Source of the DNA: Calcarisporiella thermophila CBS 279.70 | Lineage: Eukaryota > Calcarisporiellomycota | Reading direction: 5' to 3' | Assembly: GCF_041956535.1 (NCBI RefSeq) | Contig: NW_027192214.1 | Coordinates: 221,687-285,686 of the forward strand | DNA: 64,000 nucleotides | Shown here: piece after piece, positions 55,800 to 64,000 of the stretch | How the letters are laid out: each line of letters begins with the position of its first letter | Numbering within the stretch: the first letter of the stretch is position 1 | The notes under the pieces: model-generated | Databases searched by the model: none | Told to the model about the DNA's origin: nothing | What the model saw: only the letters and a program-made list of their open reading frames with translations | Position numbers and translations under genes: made by a program

Positions 55800-56985
55800 T
55801 CCAGCCATCGCATCACTTTGAAAACATAAACTAGTACTAAGCCTCTTTTCAACGTCTATACATGTATCTTAATATTGAAACACTTTGGATTATTATGTTA
55901 TGGTTTTCTCGTATTTAGATTTTTCTTTAAAAAAAAATCCAAATTAAATAGCGGCAAATAAAATGGCGTTTTTTATCTTCACTCTACGAAAATATCTGCT
56001 TTTGTCGCCTGGCTTAATTTATTACAGTGAATATGCAAAAGGAAGTTTATAAAAAATTGACAATTGCTACGAATAAAAGTTTTAATAGCAGATTCGTTTA
56101 AACTAGAGATTAGTGCTTCCTTCGAAGTAGATAAATTTTTGGATATTAATAATATTTTTGCTTTATTTCTATTCGACTTTTTTTTCTCTGCTTGTTGCCA
56201 CCCTTACTGTTAGAAGCAAGTCAGAGAGAAATGAAAATACTTGAATGCAATAACTTCATGCATTGTTACCTACATATTGAATAAAATAGGCGTGGCCTAG
56301 ATCAAGTCAGAATAGTAAAAAGGATGTCAATCGTGCTTTGCCATTCAATTTACTTGTGATATACGAAGAAAGGATAATGTCGATCAACATGAGCCTTGAG
56401 TTTATCTAGTAATTAAAGCTATTAAACAGTTCCTGGAGATGATAAGGCATATACAAAATAAGCACACTGTATTTTCTCTACTCGACCCTGCGGGAACCTT
56501 GTCAAAACATCGGGAAGAATGCCTAATTCATGATATCTTACATTTTAATCAAGTAAAAATGATATATAATGGTGCTTTTGTTATACATTTTAAACTCTAC
56601 TTGATGAAAACATCCTTTTCATATATTATATCCTAGAGTATTAACTTCAGATTCCTAGGTATAGTATGAAGATATTCCTCTAAATAATTCCCGATATGCT
56701 TACTACAAATATGATGACTAGTAAAAATATAATTAATCGAATTGAAATTGAAAATATTTTGAAAAAAAATTGAAAAAATAAAAAAAATTTAAAAAAAAAT
56801 TTTTTGGATTTTGAATAATTTATCGAAAATTTTTATTTTCATTGGTTAAAATTTAAAATTTTGAATTTTGCAAATCCCAATCAGTAACAAAATGAAATTT
56901 TGTTTCCATTAATTCGGTTTTATTACGTATATCGAGAGCATTAACATAAATGATTTGGTTTTATTTAGTTGTATAAATAATATAA
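55800..56985. other. Convergent gene-free region, very AT-rich
   Basis: 1.2 kb between the stops of isocitrate lyase and lactone oxidase. No exon of any family I recognise on either strand. The open frame 56439-56636 has no splice partners or similarity. It contains the low-complexity block at 56740-56875. Confidence 0.5.
56740..56875. repeat. A/T low-complexity block
   Basis: Runs of A8-A9 and T6 with repeated GAAAAT/AAATTTAAAA units, self-complementary in several places (AAAAAATTTTTT). Typical intergenic AT slippage sequence; no coding use. Confidence 0.8.
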
Positions 56986-58759
56986 CTATAGTTTAGATTT
57001 AATCGTATATTTATCGCCTATCAAGTGTCGTTCCAAGTAGTCATTTAAGAACATTCCTTTAGGGTCTAGCCGATTTCGTACTTTGCAAAATTCTTGGAAT
57101 TTTGGATAGCTTGCTGATAACTGTTCTGGTGTCTGTTTGTGGGCCTGAAAAAATGGCAAAATACATGATACAATTAAGTAATTGAGTTAAAAAAGGTAAT
57201 ACAAAGAGGTTACTTTTGCCCAATGCGGTCTTCCTCCCAACGAATACATGATTTCTTCAAAGATCTTCCAATATTTTTTGTATGGAACGGGTGTACCATA
57301 AGGGCTACAAATAAAAAAGTGAATAGTAAAATACAAGGGTTTGAAAAAGAAAGACTTACCGATACATTATGATCCCTATGTAGCAGGTTGGCCGTCCATA
57401 TGCAGGGCTAAGCCAAACATCATGTTCCTCTCGAACAAACCTAACTTCTACTGGGAAATGGACCATGTAGCCGTTTTCGTTAATTGCATTGCGTAATTGA
57501 CGTAGTGCTTGGGCAGTCTTTTCGTACGGAATAGCCCATTCATTCACGTATTGTGGAAAGAGGCAATCGAAATTAAATGCTTTGTAAGAATCATCTATTA
57601 CATTGGCTGGCTGCGTAAATTGCATGGAAAAGTGTTGCTGAGAAATGAATGGTATCAGCGACGGACGGAACCTCGACACATAGAGTAGAAACTGATATAG
57701 GTGGAATCCAAGGAATCGACTCTTATACCAAGAAGTAAGTTTGTTTGTTTTCGGCTAATGGACAAATATTATTAATAAATTAGGGCTTGCTCTCAAAAAC
57801 AGCTATTAAATCTTTGACACCTTATCTGTCCTGTTGGCACGCCAGAGCACCACATTATTGGTATGACAAAACCACCAGAAGCGAACGTGCTCATCTGACT
57901 GCACAATTGAATCAAGGTTATCGAGAACGTGATCGAGCTTCTCTGGTGTCTCTTGCACTTCAAGTCGAAAAGCGGGCTCACATTGCAACTTAACCTCCGT
58001 AATAATGCCTATACATCCGAGACCACATAGAGCTGAGCAGAATATGTCCTGATTTTCCTTTCTAGAGCAAGTTATACGACTGCCATCTGCCGTCAAAAGG
58101 GTAAGCTCCAATACCTTATTTCATTTGATAATATCAAAACTAAAGATGAGAATATTACTATGAAGATTGAACAAAAGCCAAGCATGCTTATACCATAGAT
58201 GATAATGAAGGAAAGTTAATCCCTGTGCCATGAGTAGCAGTAGATATTACACCAGCAATACTCTGCTCTGATATTGATCCCAAGTTGCTGAGTGCTAATC
58301 CATGTTTCGCAAGAATTTCGTGAAGTTGATAGAGGCGTATTCCTCCCTGTACGGTGATGGTTTTTTCTTCTATATTGATCTAAACATATGCAAAAAAATA
58401 TATTGTAAAAGTAAAAGAAAATATTAATAGGAACTACAAAATCTTACATTTAATACAGCGTTCAACTTATCAGTGTTTATCATGTACCCATCAGTACAAG
58501 CAAGATCTGAGGGAGAGTGGCCTGAGCCAATTACTTTTACACGTTTGCCATTATTTCGTGCTAATTCTAAGATCTACATTATATATACAGAGGATAATAA
58601 GTCTAAGTCAACAATTCGGCTTGTTTGTGCATTGATTCTTACTTTAATGATTTGATCTTCTGAATGAACAGAAAAATAGTATTCAGGGGAACAGCGAAAA
58701 GTGCGAGACCAGTTCTGGAACGATGTACGTTTGGCAATTACAATTAGTGATGGATCCAT
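56986..58759 (-). CDS. ALO1: D-arabinono-1,4-lactone oxidase
   Basis: FAD enzyme for the last step of D-erythroascorbate synthesis in fungi, normally in the mitochondrial outer membrane. Seven exons (58643-58759, 58448-58573, 58194-58379, 57821-58114, 57360-57754, 57214-57304, 56986-57144) give 455 residues. The N-terminal [17 protein letters not shown] has His58 as the expected covalent FAD site. Next are the family blocks [19 protein letters not shown] and [16 protein letters not shown]. The C-terminal part has [27 protein letters not shown] and [17 protein letters not shown]-gulonolactone oxidase is the animal counterpart; substrate preference cannot be read from sequence. Start ATG at 58759. 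Confidence 0.93.
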
Positions 58760-59071
58760 GATGAAGTATTTTTGTTTACTCCTGTCAAATTATTTAGAGT
58801 TTCCCCTGAATTGGGATGTTCAATTCTGAATGGCAAAATTTTATTAATATGTACTAGTACATAAAACTGTCTGTTGGGAAGATATACGGAATTAATTAAA
58901 TTCCTGAGTATTGTATCGTTCTTATTATCGGTCTTACTAACGCTGAAGTTTTGCAATGCCATCTGCAATACACAATATTGTAGGCTATATATCTTTTATA
59001 AATATATTTAGAAGACTTAGGAACAAAATAAGTGTAATCCAAAAAAAAAAAATAAAAATTTGCAAGTGCGT
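58760..59071. other. Short intergenic region
   Basis: 312 AT-rich bases between two minus-strand genes (lactone oxidase 5' side, GMP synthase 3' side), with an A12 run at 59041-59052. No gene seen. Confidence 0.45.
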
Positions 59072-61414
59072 CTATTCCCACTCAATAGTTGCGGGCGGTT
59101 TTGAGCTAATAAAATGTTATAACATCGATTTAGTTCTTCATCATATAATTCATATTTGATTAATCTTACCTGACGTCGTAGACAACACGGTTTACTCCTT
59201 TAACTTCATTAATGATCCTTGAGCTTACACGTTTCAGGAACTTTGCATCAAACTCAAACCAGTCAGCAGTCATGAAATCAGTAGTCTCGACAGCCCTAAT
59301 CGCAATCACTTGTTCATAAGTACGCTTGTCACCCATTACACCCACTGCGCGTACGGGCAAAAGGGCAGCATAAGCTTTGAATTTCAAATCATTAGTAAAA
59401 ATCCGTAATAAAAATGTATGCTTTAATAGGGTACCTTGAGAAATCCTACGATAAATTCCAGCTTTCTTAATCTCCTCAATGTAGATGTGATCAGCTAGCC
59501 TAGCAATCTCAACCTGTTGTGGAGTAACTATATATCAATAGCGTCAATTAAGATCACCAGAGTATATCGTTATCCAATGAGAAATACCTTCACCAAGGAT
59601 GCGAATGGCAATTCCAGGACCGGGGAAAGGATGTCTCCAGACCAGATCATCAGGGAGACCTAAAATTTTACCTAATGCACGAACCTCATCTAAAAATATA
59701 ATAAATATAAGGATGTTCAACCAAACATATACTTGTTAAAGCTTACCTTTGAAGAGTTCCCTAAGAGGCTCGATTAACTTAAGCTTCATATCATCTAAAA
59801 GTCCTCCTACATTCTGTAACAAAGTTTAATTCATTAAATTCTTCAGATGCAAATCCTTTTTAAAAACTTACGTGATGAGTTTTAATAGTTGCACTGGGCC
59901 CCTTAAAGCTGATACTCTCGATAACATCGGGATACAATGTACCCTGTAAAAGATACTCAATGCGACCTCCCGTTTCACGATCAATCTTAGCTGCCTCGGC
60001 CTCAAATACTTCAATAAAAGTATTGCCGATTATTTTGCGTTTTTTCTCTGGATCAGTAACCTAAAATGCAATTCATTGTGTTTTAATTAAAATTTAGAAA
60101 ATAGCAACTACTTAATATAAATATTTACGCCTTTGAGTCGGCCAAGGAAGAGTTCACTAGCATCCACAACCTTAAGGTTGATACCCATATGATCCGCCAA
60201 CTGTTGCTTTACTGTTTGACATTCATTCAAACGCATCACCCCATTATCGACCAGGATAGCATGAAATCTACAGAAAAAGGATCAGCAGTTTGTCAAAATG
60301 GATGTTGGAGTATAAAGGTATTCTATGATCGATTGAAAAAATCCTCACCTTTCTCCAATTGCTTCTTTCATCAATTTGGCAGCAACACTGGAGTCAACTC
60401 CTCCACTTACAGCACCCACCACTTGGCCTGTTGGTCCTACAATTTTTCGGATGCGCTCAATTTCTTTGTCAATAAATGATTCCTAATTGTTATATGCGAA
60501 TAATCAATTAGAAGTAGAAGGAGCTATATTATGCTATTTAAAAATTACCATTGACCAATTAGTATTGCATTCACAGATAGTTATCACGAAATTGCGCAAA
60601 ATTTCCTTGCCATTGAGAGTATGAGTAACTTCCGGATGGAACTGAATACCTAGGGTTTATATTTAAAGAAAGTGTCAAAATATGCTAATTTGTAAATAAA
60701 AATATAAATTTACCGAAGAAATGCTTCTCCTCGTGAGCGACAGCGGCATAGGGTGCTGTACGCGTGTTGGCAATGACACGAAAGCCGGGAGCGATTTCAG
60801 AGACCTGATCGCCATGACTCATCCAAACTTGGATTTCTCCTTCGAGTCCGGCAAAGAGCTTGTCAATATAGGCATGTTCATTATGTTTAGTGATGTTAAG
60901 TAGGGCATGGCCATATTCTCGATGGTCGCATGCCTCCACTTTGCCTCCGAGATATGTTGTCATTTCCTATGCAATGTCATAGAAAGATTAGTGTAGGAAT
61001 GCAAAAAATATTAAGAAATTAAACGCACTTGCAAGCCATAGCAGATGCCAAGAACAGGAACGCCATACTCAAAGACTGCGGGATCGACACGGGGTGCGTC
61101 CTTGTCGTAGACAGAATACGGACTACCAGAGAGAATAATTCCTAAGAAGATAGCCGATTAAGTAAAAGCTACCATTTTTCGTTCAACGGAATGTTTCTCT
61201 TTCAAAATAAGATAAATGTCAAAATAAAAATGCAAATACCCTTAGGCTTAAAGCGAAGCTCGCTCATCTTCTGCGTGCATGGTAACAATTCGCAATAAAC
61301 ACCAAATTCACGAATGCGTCTAGTGATTAAATGAGAGTATTGCGATCCAAAGTCTAGAATGAGGACGGTGTCGAAAAGCTCGTGCACCTGAATAACTTGA
61401 TCTTGCTCAGTCAT
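59072..61414 (-). CDS. GUA1: GMP synthase (glutamine-hydrolysing)
   Basis: Converts XMP to GMP with glutamine and ATP; cytosolic. Twelve exons from 61240-61414 to 59072-59105 (34 bases) sum to 534 residues, against 525 in yeast. The class I amidotransferase half carries [15 protein letters not shown], the catalytic Cys in [10 protein letters not shown] and the His/Glu pair in [11 protein letters not shown]. The ATP-pyrophosphatase half carries the P-loop [15 protein letters not shown]. The dimerisation half follows with [26 protein letters not shown] and the conserved end [10 protein letters not shown]. Start at ATG 61414 (MTEQDQV). It consumes glutamine, the product of the GSIII gene in this window. 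Confidence 0.96.
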
Positions 61415-61996
61415 TTTCGCTTTTGTATTAAGTATAGATGTCAAAATGTTGAGTGCTAAGGATAATGTAAACAATCTCTTCGACCGGAGAGTAAATCATA
61501 CCAAAAAAGAGTCACAATGACATTTGCCAAAAATATAAAGTAGGCATTGATTAATAGATCATAATAATCGACTCATTATTATTAGTATACGCGTAATTAC
61601 ATCCCAATGATAAATAAATGCTGATATATATATCAACTAAGATGACTTAAAATAAGCTCACATTAATTAAGAATAGATCCGCCTAGGATTGACAAGTGTA
61701 CCCAGTATCTCATTACAACGAAGTTAGATAATGTGGAGTTTCAAAGAAATCAGGTGATAAAAAATGGATGCCGCAATGCAAGTGATATTGAAAACAGGCT
61801 CGCATTATGATTACTATCTTGTTTTAATCTAGAAAGATCAGGGTTAGCTCACAGAATATCATGAGATTTCTAGCGAACTCGTTGATTGCGCGCTTATTCG
61901 CAATTCCGGGACCCAATTGCTAAACCCACGTGCCCAATTAAATTTCTCAGCTGTTGTTTCCCCCATTCCTCTCCCATTACCATTAAACAAAGACAA
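61415..61996. promoter_or_regulatory. Divergent intergenic region, GMP synthase and ARD
   Basis: About 580 AT-rich bases between divergent start codons. A TATATATATA stretch lies near 61623. No RNA gene or clear operator seen. Confidence 0.35.
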
Positions 61997-62707
61997 ATGC
62001 ATGCCTATTTCTACGACGAAAACGGCCAGGATCAGCGATTACCTCACGAGCTACAGCCCAGTGTCTCGGTTTCTGCCGAGGAACTCGCCGATATTGGTGT
62101 TCTCTCTTGGCAGTTAAAGGGAGAAGATGCACTTGATCGTATTGAGGATGTTTGCCGTGAACGCAACTATAAGAATCGGGATGAGGTAGGATAAATCCGG
62201 AAAATATAAAGGTATAATGGCATTATTGACTTGGTATATTTACCTAGATAACAGTATCAAGAGAGGGCCTTGGCGAAGCATACGAGGCTAAGATAAAAAT
62301 GTTCTTTGAAGAGTAAAATCTCCCAATATTCTTTCTACATTCCAGTTATAGTCAATGCACAATATCTTTATAGGCACATTCATGAAGACGAGGAAATTAG
62401 ATTCATTCTTGATGGCACAGGATATTTCGACGTTCGCGATGCCCAAGATCGCTGGATTAGAATTGCAGTTGAAAAGGGCGATTTGCTTATTCTGGTTAGT
62501 GTTGAATATTCCTCCTTATTTTGCCATTTATCTTGACATTGACTTCAATAATAGCCTGCTGGTATATATCATCGTTTTACAGTTGACACGAATAATTATA
62601 TCAAGGCTATGCGCCTTTTCAAGGATGATCCTGTATGGACACCTATTAACCGGCCAGCTGACGCGAACCGGTTCCGCCAGGAATATCTGAGCTCTATCAA
62701 GGCATGA
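61997..62707 (+). CDS. ADI1: Acireductone dioxygenase
   Basis: Methionine-salvage enzyme oxidising acireductone to the keto-acid precursor of methionine, with Fe(II) (or Ni in an off-pathway form). Four exons (61997-62185, 62248-62312, 62374-62494, 62555-62707) give 175 residues. Metal ligands are visible: His86, His88 and Glu92 in [10 protein letters not shown] and His131 in PAGIYHRF. Cupin fold sequence [14 protein letters not shown] is typical. Start ATG at 61997. Confidence 0.95.
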
Positions 62708-62955
62708 TAACTTAAAGTAGAGCTTAAATATTTTCCAAAGCGGTGTTTCGCTATTGTAGCATATTCATATAAAAAATTTAGTCGATGGTCATATTCTATG
62801 ATTCGCAATCATCTTTATGAAGCTATAGGTCTATATATATCATTTCGAAATAGTGGAAATAAATGAAATGAATGAGAAGGGAATTTGGCCGCGCTCAACG
62901 AAAGAATCCGCATCATCATAAAAGCCAAACGCTTGAGAGCACGTGTACTTATATT

Positions 62956-63705
62956 TCATTGCATTGATTCTCCTGTACGCGCACTCGTAGGAACTGGTGG
63001 TAGTAATGCAGCAGCAACCCTACGACCTTCTTCTGCAAGCATATTATATGTGGAAACGGCTTGCCACTAGCAATAGTGTGATAATTTAATAAAAAATATC
63101 GAAAAAATTGAAATTGCAATTGTCTACTCACAGTTGCCATCTGCTCTAACTGTATACCAAACGAAAACAAAGATTCCCGTAGTACAGGTGGAAGGGGAAC
63201 GAATGTTGCTCCTGTTCCAAATACCAACAATTCTATTCCATCACAGCTATTAGATTCGTATTGTAACTTGATTATCTATCATTTTACCAGGCTTTGGGAC
63301 GATGGTCTGGAATACAGAAAATGAATCGGGGGTCCATTTTTCAAAAACTCCTCCAACAGGAGAACTTCCTTTCTGCATCTGCACAATTCCTTGTCCTTGA
63401 GGAACATCCCATAGAAATGCCTCTTCGCCCATAATTAGGATAGGCCCGCGGAAATGCAGGCGGTTGGATAAATAGAAACCATCACGTCTTACTTGCTCGA
63501 TTCGAATTCGTCTTATTATATCATTTTCATCAAACATATTACGAAATGATGCTCCGGGAGGCGATTGAGCTGCCTCACTGAATATTTCTGGTACTTTAGT
63601 TTTAGGATTATTCTGCCTTACCGAGGAATTGAATGCATAGCGGGTGCTATATATCGGTAATGATCTACACAAAATTCTAGCAGATTTCAATGTTAGGTGC
63701 TCCAT
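62956..63705 (-). CDS. NDUFAF3: NDUFAF3-like complex I assembly factor (Mth938 domain)
   Basis: Assists early assembly of respiratory complex I in mitochondria. Three exons (63288-63705, 63132-63232, 62956-63066) give 209 residues. After a basic presequence-like N-terminus (LTLKSARILCRSLPIYSTRY) come the Mth938 blocks: RDGFYLSNRLHFRGPILIMGE, then PKPELLVFGTGATFVPLP across an intron, and ending TYNMLAEEGRRVAAALLPP. The second exon acceptor (63233) was chosen because the nearer one breaks the frame. Its presence implies complex I. Confidence 0.9.
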
Positions 63706-63878
63706 TCCAAAATTTTAGAAGTCTTTTTCAAATTGGGCCTGTTATAGTCAAAATTGACGTCAACATATAAAAATAGGTTAGAGACTAATATTCTTTTATG
63801 TCAAGAGAATGTAAACGGTAAAATATAACAACAATAGAAAATGAAATCTAGAAAACTATAAAATTAATCTTTAAAAGG

Positions 63879-64000
63879 TCACTTTGTTTTAAACAAATCA
63901 AGATATTCTGCAACAAATGTGCGAAGTATGATAGCCCAGTTCGCAACCGTAGGAGGATCTATTGCAGTTGCATTATCCTAATTGATATATAAAGTTGATT
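63879..64000 (-). CDS. Last exon of an unidentified gene entering from the right
   Basis: An exon at 63879-63977 reads DNATAIDPPTVANWAIILRT and further to a TGA stop, preceded by ATCAATTAG, a good 3' splice site. The sequence from 63978 to the edge is the intron. 33 codons are too few to name a family. It may equally be a chance reading frame. Confidence 0.4.

Overview
The window is nuclear DNA of a eukaryote, most likely a fungus on an early-diverging branch. The fungal evidence is an isocitrate lyase of fungal type, D-arabinono-1,4-lactone oxidase, a CSC1-type channel, a GCN2 kinase and dense short introns (mostly 50-75 bases, GT-AG). A complex I assembly factor (NDUFAF3) means the organism keeps respiratory complex I. 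A type III glutamine synthetase and an oligopeptidase A-like M3 protease are unusual for textbook fungi and fit an early-branching lineage. I found no transposon, CRISPR array, rRNA or convincing tRNA gene.

Layout. 1-5430 (-) HEATR5/Laa1, running off the left edge; 5651-7070 (+) mannose-6-phosphate isomerase; 7529-10207 (-) M3 oligopeptidase; 10208-13256 a 3 kb stretch with no recognised gene; 13257-13940 (+) cytochrome b561-type membrane protein; 14322-20531 (-) SEC7 ARF-GEF; 21202-25591 (+) PH-domain/coiled-coil protein; 26073-32759 (+) GCN2 in 28 exons; 32899-34985 (-) D-2-hydroxyglutarate dehydrogenase; 35117-37680 (+) CWF19L1/Drn1; 37973-39152 (-) HMG-CoA lyase; 39415-43074 (-) topoisomerase III; 43844-47172 (-) CSC1/TMEM63 channel; 47567-48605 (-) acidic-tailed protein resembling Gdown1; 49334-51747 (+) glutamine synthetase III; 52065-53055 (-) TAF8; 53195-53398 (+) mitochondrial bL36; 54049-55799 (+) isocitrate lyase; 56986-58759 (-) D-arabinono-1,4-lactone oxidase; 59072-61414 (-) GMP synthase; 61997-62707 (+) acireductone dioxygenase; 62956-63705 (-) NDUFAF3; 63879-64000 (-) the last exon of a gene entering from the right.

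Exon structures were built by hand from splice signals. For every complete multi-exon gene the summed exon lengths are a multiple of three and the protein length fits the family, which is strong internal support. GMP synthase sums to 534 codons plus stop, GCN2 to 1692, SEC7 to 2049 and CSC1 to 1000.

This is a normal stretch of housekeeping chromosome rather than one dedicated system. Themes that recur are trans-Golgi traffic (HEATR5, SEC7), amino-acid sensing and nitrogen assimilation (GCN2, glutamine synthetase III, GMP synthase) and mitochondrial or peroxisomal carbon metabolism (D2HGDH, HMG-CoA lyase, isocitrate lyase, lactone oxidase, NDUFAF3, bL36m). The neighbours probably do not form a functional cluster. 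The left 20 kb is visibly richer in G+C and has long exons. The rest is AT-rich and heavily split by introns, with glutamine synthetase standing out again as GC-rich. The most interesting items are the GSIII gene, the OpdA-like protease, a possible mitochondrial extension of topoisomerase III, a peroxisomal C-terminus on HMG-CoA lyase, the Gdown1-like protein and the empty 3 kb region.
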